A stretch of 64,000 nt of DNA from positions 953,754 through 1,017,753 of the forward strand of contig NZ_LMSP01000001.1 in assembly GCF_001429545.1 (NCBI RefSeq), read 5' to 3'. Positions 24,215 to 32,912 of the stretch are shown here, in pieces. The translations under genes and the position numbers were made by a program. Source of the DNA: Paenibacillus sp. Soil787 (lineage in GTDB: Bacteria > Bacillota > Bacilli > Paenibacillales > NBRC-103111). The first letter of the stretch is position 1, and every line of letters begins with the position of its first letter. The notes under the pieces were generated by a model. That model ran no database searches. It saw nothing but the letters and a program-made list of their open reading frames with translations, and was not told where the DNA came from.

Positions 24215-24991
24215 ATGTTAGCTGAAGAACGCAGACAGTTGATTTTATCTATCCTTCAAAAGGACGAACGAGTTGTTGCCAAAGATCTTGCCGATCAGTT
24301 TCAATTATCCGTCGACTCTATTCGAAGAGATCTTACCATGATGGAAGAAATGGGCCTGCTTAAGAAAACGTACGGCGGCGCCATGCCTGTAGCCAAGGTT
24401 CGAACTTTGCCACAAACGGAATCTATCCGATATGGTGCAGCAATGCCACACCAACATGCGATTTCCAAGTTGGCTGCTTCCTATATTCAATCCAATGATG
24501 CCGTTTTTATAGGTGGAGCAGGGATTCATTATGGTATGCTCACATATTTGCCTAAACATATACCTTTCACGATTGTAACGAATTCGCTCAAAATCGCCCA
24601 ATGCATAAGAGAATATGACAACATTGACTCCTATTTAATTGGCGGCAAGCTTCGAGCTGCTTCTGGTAATATGATTGACCCGTTAGCGATTGAGCAGGTA
24701 AGGAAGTTTTCTTTGGATATATGTTTCGTAACAGGAGGCGGCCTGTCAGCCAAAGGTATAAGCACAGCCACTCCGGAGGGAGCAAGCTTTACAAGAGCTG
24801 TATGTGACATTTCCCGAAAAAAAATCGGGTTAGCACCACATGAAAAAATAGGAATCGATATGTTTGCTTGTTCCGTAACTACCCGACAGTTAGATTTGAT
24901 TATCACGGATGCGGAGACCGCAGAAGAGGATGTTCAGAAGATTAAGAATCAGGGTGTGGAAGTTATCATCGCACCGGTAGAACACAATTGA
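24215..24991 (+). CDS. DeoR/GlpR-family transcriptional regulator
   Basis: A 258-residue regulator. The N-terminal DeoR helix-turn-helix is AEERRQLILSILQKDERVVA followed by DLADQFQLSVDSIRRDLTMM. The sugar-phosphate isomerase-like sensor domain includes GAGIHYGMLTYL, TNSLKIAQCI, LIGGKLR and the C-terminal LDLIITDAE. It lies 25 bases upstream of a MurA paralogue and is probably cotranscribed. DeoR proteins usually sense phosphorylated sugars, so a signal from amino-sugar metabolism would fit. Confidence 0.9.
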   Translation: MLAEERRQLILSILQKDERVVAKDLADQFQLSVDSIRRDLTMMEEMGLLKKTYGGAMPVAKVRTLPQTESIRYGAAMPHQHAISKLAASYIQSNDAVFIGGAGIHYGMLTYLPKHIPFTIVTNSLKIAQCIREYDNIDSYLIGGKLRAASGNMIDPLAIEQVRKFSLDICFVTGGGLSAKGISTATPEGASFTRAVCDISRKKIGLAPHEKIGIDMFACSVTTRQLDLIITDAETAEEDVQKIKNQGVEVIIAPVEHN

Positions 24992-25016
24992 TCTGGATAT
25001 GGAAGGAAGATGCAGG

Positions 25017-26300
25017 GTGAAAGCAATTGAAGTGGTTCAATCTATGAACTTGAATGGGAACGTCAAGATTCCTGGCTCCAAAAATAGTTCGTTAGCTTTA
25101 TTGGCAGCAGCTTGTTTAGCCGATGAGCGAGTAAGGCTAACTGGCATTCCCGAGATTGCAGACTTTCACATTATTCGACAAATAGCGGATGACCTCGGTG
25201 TCCATATGTTTCGCGAGTCCACAAGCGATGTAATTATCGATCCTCGTGCTATTCACTCCACTTCCATTGACCCATTCAAAGCATCCAAAATCCGTACAGC
25301 CTATTATTTTGTTGGTGCTTTGCTTGCTAAATACGGTAAAGTCATTATCGGATATCCCGGAGGGGATGATTTTGTAAGCCGCCCCATCGATCAACATATC
25401 AAAGCATTGACCGCTATGGGGGCTAGATTTACGTTTCACGAAGACTACTATGAAGTGGAAGCTCGCGAGCTGCGCGGCGCAGATATTTACTTCGATATGA
25501 TTACGTCCGGAGCAACGATCAACAGCTTATTGGCCGCTGTAAGAGCTAAAGGGCGCACGATCCTTCGCAACGCGGCGAAAGATCCGGAAGTGGTTGATAC
25601 CGCCAACCTATTGAATCATATGGGCGCTAACATCAAAGGCGCCGGAACCGATACCATTCACATCGAAGGCGTTACTTATCTGAATGGCTGCTCCTATACC
25701 GTCATTCCGGATCGGTTGATCGCGGGAGCCTTACTTATGGCCGCGGGTGCAACCGGCGGTACGATAACCGTTGAAGATATCATTCCGGAACATCTCGGCT
25801 CGTGTATTGCCAAACTTACTGAGATTGGGTTATTTTTCGAATTCGGCGACAACTCCATCACAGCGCACTCTTCAGGGATACTCAAAGCAACGCGGGTCAG
25901 GACGGCCATGTATCCCGGATTTGCTACCGATTTACAACAACCGCTGACGGCACTTCTTACCAAAGCCGGAGGAAAAAGCATCATTACGGATACAATTTAT
26001 CCCAAAAGATTCAGTCATGTAGGGCAATTAATACGACTCGGAGCTGATATCAAGGTTCGTTCGGGAACTGCTTTCGTCAAAGGCGGTGTACCCTTACGAG
26101 GCAATCTGGTCCACGCCACAGATATTAGGGCCGGCATCTGCCTGCTGATAGGCGGGTTGATGGCAGAAGGCAGAACTACCATTACCGGCGTAGAACATTT
26201 TGAAAGAGGATATGAAAACATCGTCGATACATTTCGTTCCCTAGGTACCACGATCGAGGTTCGCGGCCTTCCCGACAAAGAGGTCGAATTCGGCGCCTAA
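25017..26300 (+). CDS. MurA paralogue (UDP-GlcNAc enolpyruvyl transferase family) with Cys-to-Asp active site
   Basis: A 427-residue EPSP-synthase-fold enzyme from GTG 25017 (AAGGAAG seven bases upstream; ATG 24999 has no site). Family residues are conserved: Lys-Asn in PGSKNSSLALLA (22-23), Arg in KIRTAYYFVG, Arg122 in SRPIDQH, Asp in MYPGFATDLQQP and Arg in TDIRAGICLL. The loop that in most MurA reads PGGCxIG reads PGGDDFVS here, so the catalytic cysteine (Cys115 in E. coli numbering) is Asp117. The same replacement in mycobacterial and chlamydial MurA gives intrinsic fosfomycin insensitivity. It follows a DeoR regulator and may be a conditional MurA or act on another substrate. Confidence 0.9.
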   Translation: MKAIEVVQSMNLNGNVKIPGSKNSSLALLAAACLADERVRLTGIPEIADFHIIRQIADDLGVHMFRESTSDVIIDPRAIHSTSIDPFKASKIRTAYYFVGALLAKYGKVIIGYPGGDDFVSRPIDQHIKALTAMGARFTFHEDYYEVEARELRGADIYFDMITSGATINSLLAAVRAKGRTILRNAAKDPEVVDTANLLNHMGANIKGAGTDTIHIEGVTYLNGCSYTVIPDRLIAGALLMAAGATGGTITVEDIIPEHLGSCIAKLTEIGLFFEFGDNSITAHSSGILKATRVRTAMYPGFATDLQQPLTALLTKAGGKSIITDTIYPKRFSHVGQLIRLGADIKVRSGTAFVKGGVPLRGNLVHATDIRAGICLLIGGLMAEGRTTITGVEHFERGYENIVDTFRSLGTTIEVRGLPDKEVEFGA

Positions 26301-26310
26301 ATAAAAAAAG

Positions 26311-26337
26311 AGACCCACAGCAACGGGCTGCGGGTCT
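26311..26337. terminator. Bidirectional terminator between murA-like and AraC genes
   Basis: AGACCCACAGC pairs with GCTGCGGGTCT (one mismatch) across AACGG. The A-run upstream gives a strong T-run on the minus strand, so it chiefly serves the leftward AraC gene. Confidence 0.75.
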
Positions 26338-26458
26338 TCAAGTATATATATTTAAAAAGGGGGTCGAATTTCAGTATAGGCTCCGAACCTTAAAGCCAGA
26401 TGAAAACCAGATGTCATTTTGGTTACAAATGATTCCTATTTGTTACAGACATGCTGCT

Positions 26459-27364
26459 CTATTTTTCCTTAATCGGAATATAAATGTCCATTTGTACAAG
26501 CTCATTTTTGGACGGGTTACAGCGTTCATCATACAGTTCGAACTCCGCGCTTCCTGCATGCTCATAGCCAGAATGAGGAAACCATTCTTCAAAAATGGAT
26601 TTCCACGTGCTCTGAATGGATGCGACAAACTGATCCTGAGTAACCTTTGGCGTTGTGAACACAGCATACCTTGCCTCAGGGAATTCTCGGCACACCAGAT
26701 CGGCTTGCACACCTTCGAAACCTGTGGCCTCCATTCCGATGATGTAACTTAAATCACCAGTCTCCATGTTGAAATCCGTACAAATGCCCAGCTCAACTTG
26801 TGAATTTGCATGTAAGCGATTGGGAATGCGACTCCCCTTGCCCTCTTGAAGATACGAGCCCCAGAATGCAGGGATTTCACGATGGTTTCTTCCCTCTTTG
26901 CAGGACGTTCTCAGTTCATAGCCAATCAGTTTAAAAGCAGGCTTCGTCTTCAGTTGATATTCCATTCGAATTCCTCCTAAATAAGGGTTGAATTTTCTTT
27001 GCAGCACATTCGCTTTCGCATAAACTGGCGTCAGTATGCCTTGTTTACGGTAAGCAAGCGGCGTACGTTCAAAAACTTTTTTGAATGCTCGAGTGAAATT
27101 CTCGTGGGACTGGAACCCATTGTCGAGGGCAATATCGATCAACTTCTTCTCCGTATGCGCAATCTGATAGGCCGCGCTCGCTAATCTTCTTTTCCGAACA
27201 TACTCCATCACAGCTTCTCCCACCATGGTTTGAAAGACTCTATGAAAATGGAAGTCAGAGAAACAAGCGACTTGAGCTAAACAAGCAACAGATAAAGGCT
27301 CGGATAGGTGATTTTCAATATAATCCAAAGTCTTCTGAATCTGCACAAAATAATCGGTGTCCAT
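26459..27364 (-). CDS. AraC-family regulator with GyrI-like effector domain
   Basis: A 301-residue Rob/SoxS-type regulator with the domain order HTH then effector. The N-terminal AraC motifs are IENHLSEPLSVACLAQVACF, FHFHRVFQTMVGE, DIALDNGFQSHENFTRAFKK and the RTPLAYRK end. From residue about 130 a GyrI-like (Cass2-type) small-molecule-binding domain follows: KTKPAFKLIGYELRTSC, YIIGMEATGF and a late YVPxx-like end LVQMDIYIPIKEK. Such proteins sense hydrophobic drugs or dyes. It is monocistronic; the target gene is not obvious from context. Confidence 0.9.
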   Translation of the reverse strand: MDTDYFVQIQKTLDYIENHLSEPLSVACLAQVACFSDFHFHRVFQTMVGEAVMEYVRKRRLASAAYQIAHTEKKLIDIALDNGFQSHENFTRAFKKVFERTPLAYRKQGILTPVYAKANVLQRKFNPYLGGIRMEYQLKTKPAFKLIGYELRTSCKEGRNHREIPAFWGSYLQEGKGSRIPNRLHANSQVELGICTDFNMETGDLSYIIGMEATGFEGVQADLVCREFPEARYAVFTTPKVTQDQFVASIQSTWKSIFEEWFPHSGYEHAGSAEFELYDERCNPSKNELVQMDIYIPIKEK

Positions 27365-27460
27365 CGGTTGCCCCCTCCAGCATTCTAAACACAGTGTAAG
27401 CTATTTAAAATAATGGTTCTTGATCTTTCTTGCTAATAGGCGTACGCGGTATCATCGCAT

Positions 27461-28174
27461 TTATGATTTCCAACTGCCTTTGGAAGCAACCGAATAGGTC
27501 TTGTACTGATTTCTGCCCTTGATTTCCAAGCAATTCATTTGTAAGCCGTATGCGCAGCCGCCATCAATGCCGATTTTATCACGATCAAACCAAACATCTG
27601 CTTTTCCGTGAATATCTTTGGCCGGCGTATGCCCAAATACGACTGTTTTTTTAACGACCGTTCGCTGCTGGACAAAAGGAGCTCGAATCCACATAAAGTC
27701 CCTTTCTGGCTGGGTTTTCCAATCTAAAAATGCAGGATTAAGCCCCGCATGTACATAAATGTGAGTCTCGTCCTCGTGATAATACGGAAGATTATTTAAA
27801 AATGAAATATGATTGCTGAACTTTGCTCGGATTCGTTCTTTCGATTGTTTCAAATCAAGCTCCTCGGACCCGCAGAAACTTTTAAATGTTTGGATGCCTC
27901 CATGCTCAAAAAACTTCATTTCCGTCAATGAATCAACGTCCCCCAGAACATCCACAAAACGTTGGTCATGATTCCCTTTGAGCGCAATTGCTCCCTTTTC
28001 TCGCACCAAATGCATAACGAATTCCACGGTTTCCCGACTTTGCGGCCCTCGATCCACGTAATCACCAAGCAGCACGAGCTGGTCTTCTACAGCATTAAAA
28101 TTTACTTTATCGAGTAATTGCTTGAACTCATCCACACAGCCATGTATATCGCTTACAGCTAATGTTCTTTTCAT
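27461..28174 (-). CDS. Serine/threonine protein phosphatase family metallophosphoesterase
   Basis: A 237-residue PPP-type phosphatase. The metal motifs are in order: SDIHGCVDEF (Asp9, His11), LLGDYVDRGPQS, LKGNHDQRF, a His in YVHAGLNP, and VFGHTPAKDI. Relatives include PrpE/diadenosine tetraphosphatase and bacterial Ser/Thr phosphatases. The start has AGGAGGAACAGGAT directly upstream. It stands alone in the opposite direction to nothing obvious, so the substrate is undetermined. Confidence 0.9.
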   Translation of the reverse strand: MKRTLAVSDIHGCVDEFKQLLDKVNFNAVEDQLVLLGDYVDRGPQSRETVEFVMHLVREKGAIALKGNHDQRFVDVLGDVDSLTEMKFFEHGGIQTFKSFCGSEELDLKQSKERIRAKFSNHISFLNNLPYYHEDETHIYVHAGLNPAFLDWKTQPERDFMWIRAPFVQQRTVVKKTVVFGHTPAKDIHGKADVWFDRDKIGIDGGCAYGLQMNCLEIKGRNQYKTYSVASKGSWKS

Positions 28175-28591
28175 ATCCTGTTCCTCCTGATGGCGTGCTC
28201 CGGCAAATCCGTCTATTTATGGGTATCTATTTGTTCTAGAACATGTCCTAGCAAACTCTTAATCTATGCGTATTTCTATGATTCACGTATTATTTTACCA
28301 TAGTTTGGTTTATTCGGGATTCCTTAATTATCATTAATCTTACGTAAGAAACATGAAAAGGACGTCCTGTTGGACGTCCTCGCTTTCAACTTCCTGTTAC
28401 TATGGATGTACGTCGCCTTTGAGGGCGGTGCTGAAGACTGTAGACGCCAAGGCGGTATGGGTTACGTGGAGCGGTATCCGTGACGACGGACTCCACGCCT
28501 ACGAGTGTACCATACCAACATTACGAGCGTCGTAGAACACTGCTGTGAAGTTTACGCCTTTGTAGATCTTTGTTCCACACGAACGACCGCT
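28175..28591. other. Intergenic region with hairpins
   Basis: A short hairpin GGACGTCC-TGTT-GGACGTCC lies at about 28360-28379. Further on, GGTATGG (about 28453) pairs with CCATACC (about 28510) and the inner CGTGGAG pairs with CTCCACG, giving a nested structure of about 65 bases. A 60-codon plus-strand frame (28353-28535) covers this but begins inside the hairpin and matches nothing. It may be a structured RNA or a gene relic. Confidence 0.3.
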
Positions 28592-28918
28592 TTATTCGTT
28601 CACTTCATATCTGGTTCCATCTATCCTAAATTCCGCGAAAGATGAGATACCTGGATATGCAGGATCCGTAGGAATACCAGGATAAGCCACTTGGAATTTC
28701 AAATATCTAAATGATTCGTTAACTAAGTATTCTTTTACTCGGAGGGTCTCCATTGCTTCTGTATTTGTCGTAAAAGTCTCCGTTAATAAAATCCAATTCA
28801 ATCCATCGTTGGATCCATATACATTCATTCCTTCAGAGCGGTTAGGGAAACCTCTTCTAGCTTGGAAAGAAAATGCTTTCGCCGAGACTTTATATTCTGG
28901 TCCAAAATCAAAAATGAG
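28592..28918 (-). pseudogene. C-terminal discoidin-like (F5/8 type C) domain remnant
   Basis: An open minus-strand frame, starting just after a TGA and with no start site, reads FDFGPEYKVSAKAFSFQARR, NRSEGMNVYGSNDGLNW, ETLRVKEYLVNESFRYLKFQ and ends SSFAEFRIDGTRYEVNE. The pattern of SNDG-xNW...FRYLKF...AEFRI is that of a C-terminal carbohydrate-binding discoidin-like domain of surface enzymes. The rest of the host protein is missing upstream, so this is a gene tail. Confidence 0.6.
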
Positions 28919-29008
28919 TCATAGGCATAATAACTTAACTAGGATGTTTATTACTCAAAAATGACGGAAATTGCTTTAGTTAACTTAAACATCCCTGGCT
29001 ACACGTTA
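28919..29008. other. Short intergenic stretch with an inverted repeat
   Basis: AGGATGTTTA (about 28941) pairs with TAAACATCC (about 28987), and just inside the second arm TAGTTAA pairs with the TTAACTA just outside the first. No gene is visible. Confidence 0.3.
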
Positions 29009-29064
29009 AAAAACCCTCTTGTACATTTACGGAAGTTTATTTACATTCCGTTTGCACAAGAGGG
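29009..29064 (-). terminator. Long terminator hairpin after the ThuA gene
   Basis: Read leftward, CCCTCTTGT (complement of 29056-29064) pairs with ACAAGAGGG (complement of 29015-29023). Inside it ACGGAA pairs with TTCCGT, and TTTTTT follows. It lies about 80 bases after the ThuA stop. Confidence 0.7.
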
Positions 29065-29140
29065 GCTGATCTACAAATAGGCTCTTAAATTATGCCGTAC
29101 ACCGGTTTCGTTTCTGTTACTTGTTTGACAAGTAATCCGT

Positions 29141-29845
29141 TTACCTCGCGGCCCAAACCAACCCTCGTCTTATCATCTCGATAACTTGAGGTATGGTTAC
29201 GATTTCCGGAGAGTGTCCTAATGTATTGGCGTACACCCGGCCTTTACCGTATTTTTTGATCCACACCGTTGGCATAACGACCGGTCTCCAAACCTCAGGC
29301 GGAGATATTTCAAAATTGGTGGTGGCCAGCACATCGTTGGCTGGGTCGACAAGCATATAAAACTGTTCCGTTCTGACAGTAAAGTCCGGAATTCCCTTCA
29401 CAAGAGGGTGATTCGGATCCGTGATGTGCACCCGGTAAGTAACGTTCTTCGTGGCATGCCAAACAAACTGCCCGCCGACCATGAGCTGATATCTGATTTC
29501 ACAGCGAAAAGCATCGACCAAGCCCCCATGAAGCCCTGCAACGCCGGTGCCGCTTTCCACCGCGGACAGGAACGAATTCAACTGCTCCTCCGTCAGGGTG
29601 CCGAGGGTCCAGACCGGAACTATCAGATCCACTTGTTTTAATTTTTCCCGATCCAGAAAAACATCCAAGGTATCGGAAATCTCCACATCGAAGTTTTCTT
29701 CCCTCAAGATCCCTGCAAGAATACCCGAGATCTCTTTAGGGAAATGGCCTTTCCATCCTCCTTGGACAATTAACGCCTTCTTCTTCCCGAGCTGTATATC
29801 GTTCGAGGACTTATGGGAAAACCGTAAAGTGAATGCTCTTTTCAT
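29141..29845 (-). CDS. ThuA-domain protein
   Basis: A 234-residue ThuA-like (glutamine-amidotransferase-fold) protein. Landmarks: KKALIVQGGWKGHFPKEISG, DLIVPVWTLGTLTEEQLNSF, SGTGVAGLHGGLVDAFR, YQLMVGGQFVWH and NHPLVKGIPDF. The end has GKGRVYANTLGHSPEIV. Such proteins occur in trehalose and other sugar catabolic regions and are thought to bind or modify sugars; no enzyme activity is firmly assigned. It is monocistronic, between a discoidin-domain relic and an SDR gene in the opposite direction. Confidence 0.85.
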   Translation of the reverse strand: MKRAFTLRFSHKSSNDIQLGKKKALIVQGGWKGHFPKEISGILAGILREENFDVEISDTLDVFLDREKLKQVDLIVPVWTLGTLTEEQLNSFLSAVESGTGVAGLHGGLVDAFRCEIRYQLMVGGQFVWHATKNVTYRVHITDPNHPLVKGIPDFTVRTEQFYMLVDPANDVLATTNFEISPPEVWRPVVMPTVWIKKYGKGRVYANTLGHSPEIVTIPQVIEMIRRGLVWAAR

Positions 29846-30061
29846 ACGTCCCCTTCTCCCCTCATTAGTAATCGCCTGTCAGAGCATTATATGCATCATC
29901 TGCACATAAATTAACAGAAGAGGAATCAGGTATATTATTTTCAGCGATACCCACACACCTGAAACAAAAGTTAGAAGAAGGATGATGAACCGGCTCCGAC
30001 GGCACAACCAATCCGCAATGGGCATATGTTATGATATCTCAATTCACAAGAAGGACGGGAT

Positions 30062-30955
30062 ATGATGAAGCCCACTTACGGAAGTTATACCGATTGTAAA
30101 AGGATTCCGATTTATTATCTGCCGCAATATCAGCCACAGCAGCCCGGTATCGAATCAATCATGATTCCAAGGCCCGTTTCCGAAAACCCCGCTTATGCTG
30201 GAAGCGGAAAGCTGCGCGATAAAGTTGCGATTATAACGGGCGGAGACAGCGGGATTGGAAGGGCTGTGGCGTACGCGTTCGCCAAAGAAGGAGCGGACAT
30301 CGTCGTCGTTTATTACAATGAACACGGGGATGCCCAGGAGACATTGGCAAGGGTCAATCAATTGGGCCGAAGGTGCCTCACGCTCGCCGGAGATATCGGA
30401 GATGAATCGTTTTGCGGGCATGTGGTGGAAATGACGATCCGCACTTTCGGCCGAGTCGACTGCCTGGTCAACAATGCGGCGGTGCAGTTTTATCAGGAAA
30501 GCATCGAAGGCATTACGCGCGAACAGCTGGAACGGACCTTTCGAACAAATATTTTTGCGATGTTCTATCTCACCAAAGCGGCCCTCCCTTACTTGAAACC
30601 CGGAAGTACGATCGTCAACACCTCTTCCGAAACCGCAAGTATCGGATTTAAAGGGTTGATCGACTATTCGGCGACCAAAGGCGCGATTAGCACGTTTACG
30701 CGTTCCTTGAGCATGTCGCTGATCGATCGCGGAATCCGTGTAAATGCAGTTGCTCCGGGTAGAACGTGGACGCCTCTACAACCGGCATCGCTGCCTCCGG
30801 AGCTTTATATGTCGGCCGGTTTTGATAATCCTATGAAACGGGACGCCCAGCCTTGGGAGCTTGCGCCCGCATACGTCTACCTGGCATCCGACGATTCCAC
30901 TTATGTGATGGGTCAGGTGATCCATGTGAACGGAGGGTCGTCTTTCGGTCAATAA
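30062..30955 (+). CDS. Short-chain dehydrogenase/reductase, general-stress type
   Basis: A 297-residue classical SDR with a 50-residue N-terminal extension (YYLPQYQPQQPGIESIM). It carries VAIITGGDSGIGRAVAYAFA (nucleotide-binding TGGxSGIG), CLVNNAAVQF, TSSETAS and the catalytic YSATKGA (Tyr and Lys), ending YVMGQVIHVNGGSSFG. The extension with YLPQY...Q-PG-E and the C-terminus match the Bacillus YhdF/YhxD/GS39 group. Those proteins are annotated as glucose-1-dehydrogenase-like stress proteins associated with spores or general stress. Substrate unknown. Confidence 0.9.
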   Translation: MMKPTYGSYTDCKRIPIYYLPQYQPQQPGIESIMIPRPVSENPAYAGSGKLRDKVAIITGGDSGIGRAVAYAFAKEGADIVVVYYNEHGDAQETLARVNQLGRRCLTLAGDIGDESFCGHVVEMTIRTFGRVDCLVNNAAVQFYQESIEGITREQLERTFRTNIFAMFYLTKAALPYLKPGSTIVNTSSETASIGFKGLIDYSATKGAISTFTRSLSMSLIDRGIRVNAVAPGRTWTPLQPASLPPELYMSAGFDNPMKRDAQPWELAPAYVYLASDDSTYVMGQVIHVNGGSSFGQ

Positions 30956-30963
30956 CCGATTCA

Positions 30964-31007
30964 GGGAACCCGTCAACATTTTTACGTTAAAATGTTGACG
31001 GGTTCCC
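30964..31007 (+). terminator. Perfect 19-bp inverted repeat after the SDR gene
   Basis: GGGAACCCGTCAACATTTT pairs with its exact complement across a six-base loop (TACGTT). It begins eight bases after the SDR stop. No T-run follows, so termination would rely on the stem alone; it could equally be a protein-binding or cruciform site. Confidence 0.5.
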
Positions 31008-31207
31008 GAAATCACAATGATGTTTGAAAGAATAAATCAACATTCGACGACATAGATATACATAGATATTTTTCAGGATAAATGCGACACATTTATGACT
31101 AGACCGCGTGTCGATATGTAGAACAACTCCTATCTATCCGCTACTGCTGCCGGGGCAAAGTGAAGATTGCGGTGTATCTTGTATCGTTTTGAAAGGATCT
31201 GGTGGTA
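31008..31207. other. Intergenic region before the LysM-GMC pair
   Basis: AT-rich stretch. The only recognisable site is AAAGGATC at about 31192-31199, the ribosome binding site of the next gene. No clear promoter could be assigned. Confidence 0.3.
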
Positions 31208-32899
31208 TTGAGGATATACATTGCGAGTGATGGCGATACTCTCTTCAAAATTGCAAAAAAAAATGATATCGAATTGGAACAACTCACCTCCCTTAATCCA
31301 CACATTACAGCTCTTGATCGAAATATCACCGGCTTACAAATCAAGCTTCCTTCCTTAAATCCTTCCGGCAATGCGCAGGCCAGCCTTCACCTTTGTCCGG
31401 TGGAGCCGCTACCGGATTATCTGGATCATTGGATTCCCCTTACCTCACTGGAACAGATGGCCCGGACGCATTATGATGTTCTCATTGTCGGGACAGGCGC
31501 CGGGGGTGGAGCGGTCCTTTGGCGATTATGCGAACATTGGGTGAAAAGCGGGAAACGAATAGGAGTTATTGAAGCCGGTGATCTTATGCTGCCGACGCAC
31601 GCCCAAAACATTGCGACAATGGATGCTGAGCGATACGTTAAATATTGGAGCAATCCCAAGTTTTGGAAAAAAGTCGGGGAATCGCAGCCTGTATGTCCGG
31701 TTCCTGATTTAATAGACGCATCGTTTCCCTTGGCTTTTCAACAGTTTTTAGCTTTAGGCGGAAGAACCATGATTTGGAACGCGGTATCTCCCCGTATGCA
31801 TCCCACCGAAATAATGAAGTGGCCCGTTCCTTTAAAAGAAATGGATTATTACTATCGCATTGCCGAAAAAGTGATGAGCGTGACTCGAAACTACTCCCAG
31901 GGGTCATTGTTAACGCAAAAGCTTCTTGAACGTCTTCAGACGCAGGGGTTTCCAGAAGCCGAAGACATGCCGGTAGCTGTCGATCTTGGACAGACCAAGT
32001 ATGGAGAACTTCATTCGAATGTATTTTTCAGTTCGATGTTATTTCTTGCACGAGCCTTGAATCGGAAGCCGTTCGATTTAACTGTGAGGGCCCGCGCAGT
32101 CCAGGTGCTGACGGAAAAAGGGAGAGCGGCCGGTGTCAGGGTCATGTCTCCGGATAAAAAAACTTATGATATCTTAGCAGAAACTGTAGTTCTATCCGCA
32201 AGCACACTGGAAACTCCACGCATTTTACTGAACTCGGGAATCAAAGGCGAAGCGGTCGGTCATTACCTGACCAATCATTCGAGAGTAGTTGGCAATGCAA
32301 TCATAAGCCGTCTTGAATTTCCGGAAGTCCTAGGCACACTTAACATTTTATTACCCCAAACGGAAGAACGCCCCTATCAAATACAGATGTACGGTCCAGG
32401 TCAATATTACTGGTATCATTATAAGACAGAACCACTGCAGCAGGAATGGAGGGTCGATATGCAAGCGTCAGGCAAGGTTGAATCGCGGTACGAAAACTAC
32501 GTTTCATTGGATCCCCAAAAAAGGGATGAGTATGGAATGCAGGAGCTTCAGGTTTGCTTCTCCTATAATGATCGTGATCTTGAAGTTATCCGCCAAATGG
32601 CTGAGGGCGTTAAACAGGCGAGTTATGTCATGAATGCGACCTTGCTAACTAACGGCGGTTCGGAAGTCTGCTTGAGATTGCCGGGTGAAGAAATACATGA
32701 GATGGGCACTTGCCGGATGGGAAATGATTCACGTAATGCGGCAGTAAATCGGTATGGCGAGGTCTTCGGCATATCAGGTCTTTTTGTGGCCGACAACAGT
32801 GTCATTCCCGCCAGCGGTGCATCCAATCCAACGCTCACTACCGTTGCTTTGGCCATTCGTACAGCAGATTATATCCAACAGCAGCGAGATGAACGATAA
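31208..32899 (+). CDS. LysM-GMC oxidoreductase 1
   Basis: A 563-residue fusion. Residues 1-50 are a LysM domain (IASDGDTLFKIAKKNDIELE followed by LTSLNPH). Next comes a GMC-type flavoprotein: YDVLIVGTGAGGGAVLWRL (FAD motif), RIGVIEAGD, GGRTMIWNAVSPRM, SASTLETPRILLNSG, EMGTCRMGND and the C-terminal ADNSVIPASGASNPTLT. There is no signal peptide. The gluconate-2-dehydrogenase/choline-oxidase group is nearest, but neither a small nor a cytochrome subunit is adjacent. Start TTG 31208 aligns with the paralogue's MRIY; GTG 31202 is an alternative. The LysM part could anchor it to peptidoglycan or the spore cortex/coat. Confidence 0.85.
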   Translation: MRIYIASDGDTLFKIAKKNDIELEQLTSLNPHITALDRNITGLQIKLPSLNPSGNAQASLHLCPVEPLPDYLDHWIPLTSLEQMARTHYDVLIVGTGAGGGAVLWRLCEHWVKSGKRIGVIEAGDLMLPTHAQNIATMDAERYVKYWSNPKFWKKVGESQPVCPVPDLIDASFPLAFQQFLALGGRTMIWNAVSPRMHPTEIMKWPVPLKEMDYYYRIAEKVMSVTRNYSQGSLLTQKLLERLQTQGFPEAEDMPVAVDLGQTKYGELHSNVFFSSMLFLARALNRKPFDLTVRARAVQVLTEKGRAAGVRVMSPDKKTYDILAETVVLSASTLETPRILLNSGIKGEAVGHYLTNHSRVVGNAIISRLEFPEVLGTLNILLPQTEERPYQIQMYGPGQYYWYHYKTEPLQQEWRVDMQASGKVESRYENYVSLDPQKRDEYGMQELQVCFSYNDRDLEVIRQMAEGVKQASYVMNATLLTNGGSEVCLRLPGEEIHEMGTCRMGNDSRNAAVNRYGEVFGISGLFVADNSVIPASGASNPTLTTVALAIRTADYIQQQRDER

Positions 32900-32912
32900 G
32901 GATGTGAAATCC

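Noticed and set aside
32754-32912. Extended N-terminus of LysM-GMC 2
   Set aside because: It overlaps the end of gene 1, and the ATG at 32913 aligns with the start of the LysM domain.
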